Notes: generated by a model not told the origin, from the letters alone. 64,000 nt of DNA from Batillaria attramentaria (GCA_018292915.2 JACVVK020000439.1:196501-260500), one strand, 5' to 3'. Shown: positions 41,837 to 53,534, counted from the first letter of the stretch. A program made the numbers and translations.

Positions 41837-43552
41837 TCAAGAGATGGTTGTACAAGTGAGGATCGTGCCACCCCTACAGGCGACCCACAGGCGACCTCTG
41901 GTGTCCGTGTTGAGCGCCGTGGGTTGCACCAGCAGCGGACAGCCCGGGGCCAGGTAGCGCGCGAAGCTCAGGCGCCCGTCCTGCACGTTCACCACGTGGA
42001 TGGCGTCGTTGAGCTCATCAGCCACCAGCAGGACCACGTGACCGCCCAGCGTGTAGAAACACACGTCCGACGGCTGGAAGGCAATTGGTGGGCAGTAGGT
42101 GTCGATGGCATGCGGCTGTGGGCGTCGGTACAGCCGAACTGTGCGCTGGAGGTCTGGTGCCTGCGCTTCCTCCAGCACCACAAACAGCTGCTCGCTGGCG
42201 TCAACGTCGAATGCACGATGAGCGGCACAATAGACAGTAAACTCTTCTGTCTGAATGATTTTCAGTGGACTGTCTGACTCAATCTTTCTAGAGTAAACAG
42301 TTGCTTGTCCTTCTAGCCCATTGTCCAGCCGGAAGAAACTCTTCGTGGTTGTGTCACATCGTTTGGCGTAGGTGCAAGTTTTACCTTCCTCAGGTACTGG
42401 ACACATCGAACAGCCGTTTCCTATTCTGACCCAGGTTAGTCTGGCGGGCACGTCGTACATCTGACTGCCGAGAACTTTGCCCCTCGCGTTATATCTCAGC
42501 GCTTCGGCGTCGTTGCGTGCCTCGCACGGTGCGTACGACACCCACACGTTATCATTATCCAGGGGACACACGTGACAAACGTCAGTGTCCGGATCCTCCC
42601 GACATCGGAACTGCTCCTCCATGACCACTTCCGGTTCTGGCACGTCCATCTCCATCTTAGTTGCGTTACCCATGTACTGACGCATGGTCTCCAGCAGCGT
42701 ATCTGTAATTCTGGCGTAGCTAAGGGCAGGACTGCAGACGGTCGTCATCTGTTTTGTCGTCAGCTTCTGCACGGCTTCCTCGCTGCCATGTCCGCATCTC
42801 ATCTCTCTGGCCACAGTCACCAGCTCACAGCCCGTTCCGTTGTCCACAGCCTGCTGCACTCGCTGCTGTAGCTTGGTCAGTTGCTGCAGGGTTTCTTCTC
42901 CGGGAGTGAGGTCAGCTTTTTGAGCGGCCAGCAGGTCGTCCGTGACCTCATCCAGCGAAGCCAAAGCCTCTTCCTGGTACTGGTCGATGAGGGCCTGCAG
43001 TGTGTCGTGTCTGGTACGAATGGCTTCCTGCAAGGCGACTCTTTTGTCCTTGATCACCTGGCGTTCTTTCTGTGCAGCCGCTACAATCTTCTCCACCTCA
43101 GTCTTCAGACCCTTCAGTCGGTCGTTGTCTTCAGATAGCTGGGCTCTGGCTTTCGGAGCAGAGTCGGCCAAGTCCTTGGTTTCGTGCAGTTCGTGTTCAG
43201 TTAGCTTACAGTTGAGACAGATTGGCTCGTCACACTTGATACAGAAAAACTCCAGCTCTTTCTCCAGATGCAGCCTACAGTACACGTTACCGCGCGCTCT
43301 CTCCAGATCCTGAGGATCGATGTAGAAGTTGGTCTGCAAGGCTGACACTCCGCCAGGGGGCACTTTCGTCTGCTCACGACATGACGGACATGGAAATGAG
43401 TGGTTGTTGTACCGTGCAGCTAGACCTTTCAAACATGCTTCACAAAACGTGTGGGAACATTTGAGAAGCTTCGGCGACGTGTAGATGTCCAGACATATGG
43501 AACATTTCAGGGTCCCCCGTTTGACCGTGACCTCTTTCGCACAAGTTGCCAT
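41837..43552 (-). CDS. TRIM-like RING/B-box protein (MATCAKEV type)
   Basis: 571 residues, start GCCATGG. RING 17-58 (C17, C20, C32, H34, C37, C40, C55, C58) and B-box 92-123 (C92, H95, C104, C107, C112, C115, H120, H123) are clearly distinct from the other types. The coiled coil is also different (EKIVAAAQKERQVIKDK) until LQQLTKLQQRVQQAVDN, where it becomes nearly the same as the others through KLTTKQMTTVC. It diverges again to about residue 440 and is near-identical once more from AHRAFDVDASEQLF to the end. It lacks one or two residues at YCPPIAFQPSD compared with YSPPVAPFQPSD. This patchwork suggests gene conversion. Same inferred ligase role. Confidence 0.92.
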   Translation of the reverse strand: MATCAKEVTVKRGTLKCSICLDIYTSPKLLKCSHTFCEACLKGLAARYNNHSFPCPSCREQTKVPPGGVSALQTNFYIDPQDLERARGNVYCRLHLEKELEFFCIKCDEPICLNCKLTEHELHETKDLADSAPKARAQLSEDNDRLKGLKTEVEKIVAAAQKERQVIKDKRVALQEAIRTRHDTLQALIDQYQEEALASLDEVTDDLLAAQKADLTPGEETLQQLTKLQQRVQQAVDNGTGCELVTVAREMRCGHGSEEAVQKLTTKQMTTVCSPALSYARITDTLLETMRQYMGNATKMEMDVPEPEVVMEEQFRCREDPDTDVCHVCPLDNDNVWVSYAPCEARNDAEALRYNARGKVLGSQMYDVPARLTWVRIGNGCSMCPVPEEGKTCTYAKRCDTTTKSFFRLDNGLEGQATVYSRKIESDSPLKIIQTEEFTVYCAAHRAFDVDASEQLFVVLEEAQAPDLQRTVRLYRRPQPHAIDTYCPPIAFQPSDVCFYTLGGHVVLLVADELNDAIHVVNVQDGRLSFARYLAPGCPLLVQPTALNTDTRGRLWVACRGGTILTCTTIS

Positions 43553-44594
43553 GGCTTCTGGTTATCTGGGTAGATGACGTTGTGTTCGTTGGGAATGTAT
43601 GACGTCAGCTGAGTGTAACAGATCGTCGTTTTCCGACGCTTTGGTCGCACGTCTGAAGAAAAACAAAGAGTAACCTGAAATATACGATTCAAGGTATCCC
43701 TCTTGTCTATTGTGCGGACACATCGCAAAGTCGCCCAGTTTTACGGATCAAAATCCAAACATCAGAGTGCTTGCAGCTACCACCACCACCGCCGTCACTA
43801 ACACTACCAGTAACAAGTACAGCATTCTCAAACAAACAAATGGTATCCAAACTGTCTAAACCGTTACATAGCTCACTAGCGTATGCTTGTGTTTCAGTAA
43901 TAGGAAAGAAGCTGGTTATACCCTGTAAATATTCCTCCAAAGTTCAACTCATTCTGTCAGAGGCTAACTTCCACAATGCTAACGATGTTGTAGGAAAATG
44001 CGAATGAAGAGAGTAGCGGGAGAGAAGGCAGGAGGGGGGGGGGGGGGGTAACTCAGTGACTGTCGCCGTCTCCCTTATGGCACACCTATCACTGTGAATA
44101 CCGTAAAGACTCAACAAATTACTATCATTTCCTAATTTCCTTGTGAGCAAATAGAGACTTTTGAAATACGTCATACTTTTAATTTAAAGGGATTTATTGC
44201 CGTTGTTGTTGTCTTACAAACGAAAGTGTTACAGAGAGATAATGAGCAGGTATGCTTTTTAACATGCTCAAATCTACTTTTGACACCCACCCCCCACCCC
44301 TTTTCGACTCCTGACACTAAAAAAGGAAAATTAAGTAATATCCTTTAAATTCAGCGTTCCCAAACTGGACAATATGCTCTGTGTTTTGTCCTGAATTTCC
44401 GAAGACCTACACGTATGGAACAGTGTTCCGCTTATTTCGACAACAGTAGACAAAAAAGCTGAAGAATGTGATACAACTATCCCTACCTTGCGTTTTGCCG
44501 TGAAATAAAGAATGTAGTCCGACTGGGTTCAAACTCTTGCAGATTCCACAACTGACTCTAAAAAACGTGCGGGAAGGCGACTGCTCCTCGAACA
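43553..44594. other. Upstream of MATCAKEV gene; no gene seen
   Basis: A minus-strand acceptor-like TATATTTCAG (near 43678) could end a 5' UTR intron. Bases 43775-43826 are an inverted copy of about 50 bp from 38580-38635 (CTGTACTTGTTACTGGTAG and GTGACGGCGG). A G run is at 44034-44048. Confidence 0.4.
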
Positions 44595-44833
44595 CTGAGA
44601 AATCGCACGATCTGGTGCACGGGCTTTCAAGAGTGCAGCTCCTTGCCTCTGGAACAACTTGCCAGCTCACCTCAAGTCAGGTTCTGCGTCAGTCATGACC
44701 TTCAGGCGGAACCTCAAGACGCACCTTTTCTCTCAGTTCTAATTTTTTCTTCTTCTTCTTCCCCGACCCCTAAGGCGCCGTGAGCATGCTTACTGCATGG
44801 AAGTTCTTTTCGAAGCGCTGTACAAATGGCCAA
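44595..44833 (+). mobile_element. LINE remnant, 3' end
   Basis: The plus strand encodes ARAFKSAAPCLWNNLPAHLK, then FRRNLKTHLFSQF and a stop near 44743. This is the usual final stretch of the reverse-transcriptase ORF in CR1/L2-like LINEs, followed by a short 3' UTR ending near GCGCTGTACAAATGG. It is heavily truncated and different from the LINEs at 24371 and 47411. Confidence 0.65.
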
Positions 44834-45248
44834 TCAGCATCATCAAATCGAACGTTATATTGTTTCACGGAAATGCTAGAATCTCTAACGAGAAACGTTC
44901 AGTTTTGGTTTCAGTTCACTGCAGTTAGCATGACACGACACAACCCACCTAATGATTACCAAGATCGCTAAGAATAGATAAGGCGAGATAAAGAGTAGCT
45001 TCCGCGTGTGGTGTTCATGAGATTGTGCAGCGGTCATGTGCAAACATTATCATTTGTGAAGTTAGGCGGGTAGGGTTTCGCTATCGTGTCACAGTGTAGG
45101 TCAACAATAATTATACATGTAGAAATACAAAGTTTACGCTTCTGGTGACAACAGTGCCAAGGCACACACAATTTGACGATATAAAGAAGCATAATGCGGT
45201 TAAATACACGTTGCTTAGTGGACCACAGTTACAAACGTGAGATACATA
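44834..45248. other. Intergenic, nothing recognised
   Basis: AT-rich unique sequence with no open frame of note. Confidence 0.5.
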
Positions 45249-46229
45249 AGAAGAGTGAATAACTGCTCAAGATTATGTGGAACTCACTTGATTTATTGAC
45301 AGAATGAGAAGAGTGAATAACTACACAAGATTATGTGGAACTCACTTGATTTATTGACAGAATGAGAAGAGTGAATAACTACACAAGATTATGTGGAACT
45401 CACTTGATTTATTGACAGAATGAGAAGAGTGAATAACGACACAAGATTATGTGGAACTCACTTGATTTATTGACAGAATGAGAAGAGTGAATAACGGCAC
45501 AAGATTATGTGGAACGCACTTGATTTATTGACAGAATGAGAAGAGTGAATAACGGCACAAGATTATGTGGAACGCACTTGATTTATTGACAGAATGAGAA
45601 GAGTGAATAACGGCACAAGATCATGTATGTGGAACCCATTTGATTTATTGACAGAATGAGAAGAGTGAATAACGACACAAGATTATGTGGAACGCACTAG
45701 GCTTATTGACAGAATAAGAAGAGTGAATAACGACACAAGATTATGTGGAACTCACTTGATTTATTGACAGAATGAGAAGAGTGAATAACTACACAAGATT
45801 ATGTGGAACTCACTTGAGTTTATTGACAGAATGAGAAGAGTGAATAACGACACAAGATTATGTGGAACGCACTTGAGTTTATTGACAGAATGAGAAGAGT
45901 GAATAACGACACAAGATTATGTGGAACGCACTAGGCTTATTGACAGAATAAGAAGAGTGAATAACGACACAAGATTATGTGGAACGCACTTGAGTTTATT
46001 GACAGAATGAGAAGAGTGAATAACTACACAAGATTATGTGGAACTCACTTGATTTATTGACAGAATGAGAAGAGTGAATAACGACACAAGATTATGTGGA
46101 ACGCACTAGGCTTATTGACAGAATGAGAAGAGTGAATAACTGCTCAAGATTATGTGGAACCCACTAGGCTTATTGACAGAATGAGAAGAGTGAATAACTG
46201 CTCAAGATTATGTGGAACCCACGTGATTT
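45249..46229. repeat. 58-bp minisatellite, about 17 copies
   Basis: Direct copies of a ~58-bp unit: AGAAGAGTGAATAAC, then CACAAGATTATGTGGAAC, then a variable part TCACTTGATTTATTG / GCACTTGAGTTTATTG / GCACTAGGCTTATTG, then ACAGAATG. Variants are interspersed and some recur in the same order, pointing to higher-order duplication. No open frame crosses it. Confidence 0.95.
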
Positions 46230-46367
46230 AGCACAGTAACATGATTACACAATCAGCCTTACTGAAATAGGATGATATCTTCACAGGAGCAATCAAACTG
46301 GTTAATATTTTGGAAATACAAGCAATCACTGAGTAATATTTAAATGATATGTCGTAAAAATGTACCA

Positions 46368-46427
<60 letters not shown>

Positions 46428-46797
46428 GAGAGAGAGAGAGAGAGAGAGTCGATCATAAATTAACTGCAGCTCACTTTGATACTTACACATTAGAACTAAA
46501 TCAATACAAAACTCCTGTATTTACAGATTTCATCGGCCGACTTGACATTTTGACACCTTCAACCCCGACAAACTTCAAACCCCAAACATTAGAAATTTTT
46601 TTCGATCTAAAGGGGTACCTCTGATAGGCAACAAACAAAAAATGTTTTATTTTCAAATGTGATTACCCTGAAGAGTATTGATGAAACAAAATCGGGCTTT
46701 TCTTCTCATTAACAGTACACGCAGCAAGAAGCAGAATGTATCAAGTGTACAGAACAGAGACAAACTACTAATGCTAATACATGTTCGGAACTAATTA
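46230..46797. other. Intergenic with GT/GA microsatellite
   Basis: GT run then GA run at 46372-46448. Nothing else recognised. Confidence 0.6.
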
Positions 46798-47090
46798 GAG
46801 GGTGAGTGGTGGTCTAATAGGTAGCGTGTCGGACTTAGCCGCTGCGCTAGTGAACGGCCGTCACCGCTGTCACGGCGATGAAGCGTGGGTTCGAGCCCAG
46901 GTCGAGCTTGTGATGTGTGTTACCGGTTTTTCCTGGCTACCGGGCTGCTTATCGGGCGGTTCTCTCCGGGTTATCCGGCTTTCCTCCCCCAGCAAAATTG
47001 AAAAAAAATGGGATAAGTAGTCGGTTTCGCTGCACCGCTGCAGCCCGAATTTCCCGAAAAGGATAACAAACAAACAAACAAACAAACAGA
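46798..47090 (+). mobile_element. tRNA-derived SINE, full length
   Basis: A-box-like TGGTCTAATAGGTAGCG (46809) and a B box GGTTCGAGCCC (46888) are followed by the family body (CTACCGGGCTGCTTATCGGG, CTCTCCGGGTTATCCGGC, GCCCGAATTTCCCG) and an AAAC-repeat tail (47067-47092). It is the best preserved of three copies (others at 15799 and 30199). Confidence 0.82.
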
Positions 47091-47410
47091 CAAACTAACA
47101 CTCCTGGTTACTACCATCATTAGCTGGCCGACCACATGAACTCTGTGCATGTAGGGGCCTCACGGCCACATCGCTTGGCTGCTGAGGTCCCCTGTATGGG
47201 ATCGCCAACTTTCCATTTTTATTCTCAGTTATGACATCATATAGGGCTAGCAAAACGGTTTTCTGCCGGTCAAAGGGAAGCAACCTCTGTTGGTATGCTA
47301 CCGCTAGAGCCGTTACTATATATAGCTGCGAAGCTCACTGGCATGCACTGGCGGGTTTCCTTCACAGTCACAAAGTGTCAGTGTTTGTCTTAGTGAAAGT
47401 CTGTCTTCTA

Positions 47411-47464
47411 TTCAATTCAATATAACTTTATTGTCTGTCGATGGCAGAACATTTTCTTCTGGCT

Positions 47465-47546
<82 letters not shown>

Positions 47547-48180
47547 CATTAATTTATCTAGACATATAAATCCATACATATCAAACACAGATCCTAAAGT
47601 AATGTGTGATCTCCAAGTCTAATACTATGCTACTAAACTAAGAAATCTAAACTAAAAGATGGCAAGGGCATAGCGGACATGACACAGCTGAGGAGCAAGC
47701 ACAGTTATGAAAATCTCAACAAATAAAATCTATACATACTGGGGATGGGCAGTAAACACAGTCATGAGTTTAAAATAGATACTGCTGAGGGAATGAAAGA
47801 TTTCTTAAACAAATTTTCCCTCGCTCTCGGTACTGACTCTGTAGCGGCGCCCAGACGGGAGTTTTTGGAACTGATCATGGAGGGGGTGGGTGGGGTCGTT
47901 GACAATTGTAGTGGCCTTCCTCCTGACAGCCTTTATATGAAGATCATCTAGAGAGTACTGACCCAGGCCAACTATCTTTCCTGCCACTCTGACTATACGA
48001 GACAGCCTTGCTTTGTTCTTCATGCTGAGACTGCCGTACCAGACAACGATGTTAAATGCCAGTACACTTTCAATTAAACTTCTATATATAGTTTCTAAAA
48101 TTTCAGGACAAACATTAAAATCTCTCAGTTTTCCAAGGAGGTACAGCAGTTTAAAATCAGAGACGTACGTGTTACTGTAG
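47411..48180 (-). mobile_element. LINE remnant (Rex/CR1-like 3' part), minus strand
   Basis: The minus strand encodes LLYLLGKLRDFNVCPEIL, then YRSLIESVLAFNIVVWYGSL, RLSRIVRVAGKIVG and HDQFQKLPSGRRYR. These are standard C-terminal reverse-transcriptase-ORF motifs of Rex1/CR1-like elements. A frameshift after RYR is needed to reach the final KKSFIPSAVSILNS and a stop at 47762. The 3' UTR contains a long CA/GT run (47467-47543) and ends in CAATAAAGTTATATTGAATT (about 47411-47430), a typical tail. 5'-truncated and inactive. Confidence 0.8.
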
Positions 48181-48596
48181 CAAAACTTGAACTCAGTAGA
48201 AACATTTGGTGTGGGGCAAAATACTCTCATGAGATTATTTTGCCCACAAAAGGGGTCAATTGTAGCAGGTAATTTCAATCAGGACTGAGGCAAATGAACG
48301 ATTAACAACCATACACAGCATAAGAACTTGAGTTATCATGTCATGGCACCACGTTTCATGCTTGCATGTTTGTATTTGATTTCAAAATAAAATTCCCATT
48401 GTTGCCAAACAGCCAGAACACAGTTCACATCAGTGGGAAAATCTGTCATCACTGAGAGAGCTAAATCGGTAACTTTTTCAAATCTTTCTTGTCACAAGCA
48501 GCGTCCTGGGTCTGTGTGTGTATGCAGTCAGTCAGCACTGGACCAAGTTTCATCAGTTAGCCATCAATCTCATTAAACCGGTCCAGGTGTTTTTAT
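48181..48596. other. Intergenic, nothing recognised
   Basis: Unique AT-rich sequence between the LINE remnant and the 34-bp minisatellite. Confidence 0.4.
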
Positions 48597-49213
48597 GCAC
48601 ACTCTGCCATCTTCACCCATACACAGTGCTGTTCACGCTGTCATCTTCACCCATGCACAGTGGTGTTCACACTGCCATCTTCACCCATTCACAGTGGTGT
48701 TCACGCTGTCATCTTCACCCATGCACTGTGGTGTTCACACTGCCATCTTCACCCATTCACAGTACGCTGCCATCTTCACCCCTACACAGTGGTGTTCACA
48801 CTGCCATCTTCACCCCTACACAGTGGTGTTCACACTGCCATCTTCACCCCTACACAGTGGTGTTCACACTGCCATCTTCACCCCTACACAGTGGTGTTCA
48901 CACTGCCATCTTCACCCCTACACAGTGGTGTTCACACTGCCATCTTCACCCCTACACAGTGGTGCCCACACTGCCATATTCACCCCTACACAGTGCTGTT
49001 CACACTGCCATCTTCACCCCTACACAGTGGTGTTCACGCTGTCATCTTCACCCATGCACAGTGCTGTTCACACTGTCATCTTCATCCATACACAGTGGTG
49101 TTCACACTGACATCTTCACCCATACACAGTGGTGTTCACACTGCCATCTTCACCCATACACAGTGAAGTTCACACACTGCCATCTTCACCCATACACAGT
49201 GGAGTTCACACAG
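48597..49213. repeat. 34-bp minisatellite, about 18 copies
   Basis: Unit CAGTGGTGTTCACACTGCCA followed by TCTTCACCCCTACA. Outer copies vary (ACCCATACAC, ACGCTGTC, GTGCTG) and the central ones are identical, as expected for array growth from the middle. Because 34 is not a multiple of three and the unit has no stop in any plus-strand frame, all three frames stay open for 170-250 codons. I do not regard them as genes. Confidence 0.95.
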
Positions 49214-49555
49214 GTGATGCTTCTCAGTGGTGACAAAACGGTTAGGATGATATTTAAAGTCGATCCGGTGTAAGCGAGTCTGAACTGAAAAAACAAAACA
49301 AAATGAAATCTAGATAAGTGGTTACTCACATTGTAAGGGGACACAAATCTTGCATGAGAAGTTGCTTAACCTTTTCACTCAAATGTTCTTTCTCTGTGAT
49401 ATCAAGCAACTGTGAATATGTCTGCCAATAGTAATCTTGCGCTAAAAGTCACAGGTCGAACATAACTCCACAGAGAAACCTAGCATATTTCTGTATGTTG
49501 CTGAAGCGTCATAATCAAAATGACTGGAGAACTTAAACACATACGTCAATATCAT

Positions 49556-49558
<3 letters not shown>

Positions 49559-49590
<32 letters not shown>
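49559..49590. repeat. CT microsatellite after TRIM stop
   Basis: CT run immediately downstream of the TRIM stop at 49594, as at 34931-34965 and 5717-5735. Confidence 0.9.
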
Positions 49591-49592
<2 letters not shown>

Positions 49593-49593
49593 T

Positions 49594-51327
49594 TCAAACA
49601 ACTGGTATACAAGTGAGGATGGTACCGCCCCTACAGGCGACCCACAGGCGACCTCTGGTGTCCGTGTTGAGCGCCGTCGGTTGCACCAGCAGCGGACAGC
49701 CCGGGGCCAGGTAGCGCGCGAAGCTCAGGCGCCCGTCCTGCACGTTCACCACGTGGATGGCGTTGTTGAGTTCATCAGCCACCAGCAGCACCTCGTGACC
49801 GCCCAGCGTGTAGAAACACACGTCCGACGGCTGGAAGGGCTCTACAGGCGGGTTGTAGGTGGCGATGGCGTCCGGCTGTGGGCGTCGGTACAGCCGCACT
49901 GTGCGCTGGAGGTCTGGTGCCTGCGCTTCCTCCAGCACCACAAACAGCTGCTCGCTGGCGCCAACGTCGAACGCACGATAAGCGGCACATGTCACAGTAC
50001 ATTCTTTTGTTGGTTCAATTTTATGTGGATTTTCAGACACTATCTGATTAGTTAACACAGTTGCCTGTCCTGTCAGGTCGTTATCTAATCCGAAGAACCT
50101 GGTGAGTTGTGGTTCAGTTCTCTTTGCAAACGTTTCAATGTTTCTCGTCCTTTGTGCCTTTGCACGCATTGAGAAACCATTTTTACGCGGCACACGTGTT
50201 ACTTTGGCACGGATATTCTCTTTATAAGTATTAACAACTTCGCCGTCTGTATTGAAACTTTCAATTGTTGTACCTTCACGCATCATGCTCGGTTCATACG
50301 ACACCCACACATTACCGTCAGTCATGGGACACACGTGATAAACGTCAGTGTCCGGATCCTCCCGACATCGGAACTGCTCCATCACTGTCACTTCAGGCGC
50401 TGACACCGCCATCTCCATCTTGGCCGCGCTACCCATGTAGTCGCGCGTGTGCTCTAACGTGGCGTCGAGTGTAGCGCTGAAGCGGAGGACAGGACGGCAG
50501 ACGGTCGTCGTCTGTTTCGTCGTCAGCTTCTGCACGGCTTCCTCGCTGCCACGTCCGCATCTCATCTCTCTGGCCACAGTCACCAGCTCACAGCCCGCTC
50601 CGCTGTCCACAGCCTGCTGCACCCGCTGCTGTAGCTTGGTCAGTTGCTGCAGGTTTTGCTGCAGACAGTGCAGGTCCGCCTTGTGTGTGTCCGTGATGTC
50701 AGTGGTGATGTTGTGTAGCGAGGCCAGCGCGTCGTCCGTGTACTTGTCGACTGCCGCCTTCAGTGTGGCCTGTCTGTTGCGGATGTTGGCCACCAGGGCG
50801 GCGTGTTTGTCCTTCACCGCCTGCTGTTCTTGTGTGACGAGCTGCACGTGTTTCTGGACGTCCCCCACACAACTCTGTAGCCGCTCTCTGTCCTTGCCTA
50901 GTTGGCTCATGGCGCGATCGGCTGCTTCACTAAGATCCTGTGTCTCGTGCGTCTTGTGTTTCGTCATGACGCATTTCAGACACACAGGCAGATCACAGTC
51001 GACGCAGAACAGGTCAAGGTCGTCTTTTGGGTGTGCCATACACAACACCCCCTTACGGGCTCGCTCCAAGTCCTCGGTACTGATGTAGAAGTTGGTCTGC
51101 AAGGCTGATACTCCGCCAGGGGGCACTGCTGTTTGCTTGCGGCATGACGGACAGGGGAAGTTATTGTGAGGGTGTTTGGCCGCCAGATCTTCCAAACAGT
51201 GTTGACAGAACGTGTGGTGACAGGGGAGAAGTTTGGGAGACGTGTAGATGTCCAGACACAGGGCACAAGTCAGAGCCTGATTCCTGTCAGTGTCACCTTC
51301 TAATGTGACTGATCCTCCAGTTGCCAT
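49594..51327 (-). CDS. TRIM-like RING/B-box protein (MATGGSV type)
   Basis: 577 residues, start MATGGSVTLEGDTDRN. RING C21/C24 to C59/C62 and B-box CMAH, CVDC, CLKC intact. In the variable segment it has IESFNTDGEVVNTYKENI and SMRAKAQRTRNIETFAKR, unlike any other copy, and it reads AAYRAFDVGASEQLF where the family has HRAFDVDASEQLF. The remaining C-terminus is the common one, ending TCIPVV. Upstream lies block copy 2 with the possible 5' UTR intron (51487-53168). Confidence 0.92.
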   Translation of the reverse strand: MATGGSVTLEGDTDRNQALTCALCLDIYTSPKLLPCHHTFCQHCLEDLAAKHPHNNFPCPSCRKQTAVPPGGVSALQTNFYISTEDLERARKGVLCMAHPKDDLDLFCVDCDLPVCLKCVMTKHKTHETQDLSEAADRAMSQLGKDRERLQSCVGDVQKHVQLVTQEQQAVKDKHAALVANIRNRQATLKAAVDKYTDDALASLHNITTDITDTHKADLHCLQQNLQQLTKLQQRVQQAVDSGAGCELVTVAREMRCGRGSEEAVQKLTTKQTTTVCRPVLRFSATLDATLEHTRDYMGSAAKMEMAVSAPEVTVMEQFRCREDPDTDVYHVCPMTDGNVWVSYEPSMMREGTTIESFNTDGEVVNTYKENIRAKVTRVPRKNGFSMRAKAQRTRNIETFAKRTEPQLTRFFGLDNDLTGQATVLTNQIVSENPHKIEPTKECTVTCAAYRAFDVGASEQLFVVLEEAQAPDLQRTVRLYRRPQPDAIATYNPPVEPFQPSDVCFYTLGGHEVLLVADELNNAIHVVNVQDGRLSFARYLAPGCPLLVQPTALNTDTRGRLWVACRGGTILTCIPVV

Positions 51328-51486
51328 GTCTACTGTCTTATGTTCTCGGAAGTTGTGTGTTTGCTGTGGTTTACAAAGCAGACGGAAAATGATTGCAGTC
51401 TGTGACTGTCCACTGGAACTTTGAGCATCGAATCATTGATGGTGCACTGGTTTTGGCTGTTGGGTTTTACTCTGTATCAGTCAGAC

Positions 51487-53168
51487 CTAAAACAACAAAT
51501 TTCATTTAAATTTACTACATATTTCGGTTAATTCAGTTCAGTATAGGAAATCTTTATCATGCCTTATTATTTTCTCCGCATGCCGTAGCGTGTAATCGTC
51601 GGTCATCAAATGAATGTATTCACTTGAAGAAAGGAATCTGGCTTACATTGAAACTGCAAATAATGACCAACAGTTGAAAAAAAAAATATCAGTTGAGAAA
51701 CATAGCGGACTTTCTCCAAAACACAGTCCACAAGATAATTTCAATTCCAGCAACATATAAATCAAAGTCTGCCGGTTTGTCAGCACACAATAATGCGCCT
51801 GTCTCTATTAATTTCTATGTATCTATCAGTACTGCGTCATATTTTTTTTTCAAGCCGGTCGCCCGTTTATTTTATTCATAGGAGTAGAATTTCTCAGAAA
51901 CTAAAGCTGACAGGGAAATTGGGTCAGCAGACCACCCCGAAATACTACATACTGACGTCAGCAACACGAACACGACACAGTGTCATTGTCAAGTGTGCTG
52001 GGCTGTCTGTAGATAACATACTTCATTTATTCAAGGGACACACGGCGCTAGGGTTTAGTAAGGTACATATTCCGATACGGGGCTCTGGTGCCACTCCTGT
52101 ACTAATATCATAATATATGTCTTTCTGAGTCAAGTAGTCAATATCGGGTTACCTTTGTGCATTATCATTATCATTATTAGTATTGTTATTGTTATTGGTC
52201 TGAGTGTGTGTGTGCGGGGGGGGGGGGGAGGGGGTCAAAAAGAGTCTAACATGTCTCGCAAGTTACTCTGTACAGAGCAGTGTTTTGGACTTTATGCCCC
52301 TGTCTGCCCATAACCTTTGTGCTTCTTCATACATGCCGTGCACGGTGAAGTAAACATACACGTATAAACATGAACACCAGAATTACAGACGCTTTCACCA
52401 TTTGATGAGTAAATTAGATAGCGTCTACTGATGTCCTTCGTAAATGACAATTACATGACAGCGGAAGTGAGATAAGAAAAGATGGGATTGAAGGATTATC
52501 GGGCCCATCCCCAACTCTGTACCATGATCAGGTTTCACTAAGCTTACCGTTTGTAATGACCCGAAACAAGCTACCCGAGACCTGAGCCGAGACAACTAAT
52601 CAATAAGAAGGAAAACACAAACACGCTCAGTGACAAGGAAAGTCACGTGGACAGTTCTGAACAACTTTGTGGTCAACGTGCTATTTCGCAGTGTGCACAG
52701 AAGCGTTGAGTTCTCTCGCCTTCACCAGCGAGCCCAGTACACTTTCAGCCTCTTTCAGGGATTATTGCCTGCATGAGTTGTCTCCCTTGCCGCAACAAGC
52801 CCCCATTTTTCGTGGCAGAGCACAAGTGAAGTTGGTACGAAAAATGCATGAATGCTGCGGTTCTGTGTATGCACGGGGGACAACTCATGCAGGCAATAAT
52901 GTCTGAAACAGGCAAAAATTTACTGTGCTTGTGAATGCCACAAAACTCACCGCTTGTGTGCACACTGTGAAATAGCACGTTGACCACAAAGTGGCGTCAA
53001 CGTTCATTGGTGCAATTCCTGTAACATTCAGAAGCCATGGCGGAAAGGGTACGCACTGAGTTAAACACCGTGACATTGACAGTTCCTACTTTGTATGGAA
53101 GAAAGCGTATGAGAACAAGAATGGCAAGTACTCACAAGAAAAGATGAAACATGAAAACAAGAGCTTAC
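51487..53168 (-). other. Possible 5' UTR intron of the TRIM gene at 49594-51327
   Basis: Minus-strand donor AAG/GTAAGCTC at 53168 and acceptor TGTTTTAG before 51486. Conserved with the copies at 36864-38531 and 56772-61394. Confidence 0.35.
52664..52992. mobile_element. Foldback element, copy 2
   Basis: Paralogue of 38030-38355, with the same inverted arms. Confidence 0.7.
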
Positions 53169-53345
53169 CTTGACAGAGTTTATCCGGCAGAGACGCTCAC
53201 TGTCGAGATATACAGCGTTGTTTTTCAGAAATGCAAGTCAGCGGTGACTGATAGTGGCGTTAACAACGGCTGTACTGTATGACTAGAGTTTCAACAGAGT
53301 GTGACTAGATTCTAAAATTACATGTGTATGGGGCACAGCCAGAAC

Positions 53346-53405
53346 CCTCCCCGCCATTCATTGGCTCTAACTTGACCTGACCCCCACGTGATATGGACGT
53401 AGCGT
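53346..53405 (-). promoter_or_regulatory. Putative TRIM promoter cluster, copy 2
   Basis: CCCCGCC, ATTGG (53360) and CACGTG (53385) in the same order as at 38741-38800. The E2F-like site has one changed base here. Confidence 0.33.
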
Positions 53406-53462
53406 TGTAAGACGATACGCTGCACATATTAAAGTTATTTAAATACACTGTGCGTGCGTACG

Positions 53463-53463
<1 letters not shown>

Positions 53464-53534
<71 letters not shown>

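Noticed and set aside
45249..46229. CRISPR-like array
   Set aside because: Units are contiguous with no unique spacers, and the genome is animal; this is a minisatellite. The same applies to 48597-49213.
48518..49273. A 251-residue repeat protein
   Set aside because: All three plus frames are open only because the 34-bp unit has no stop codon; there is no start context, domain or frame preference.
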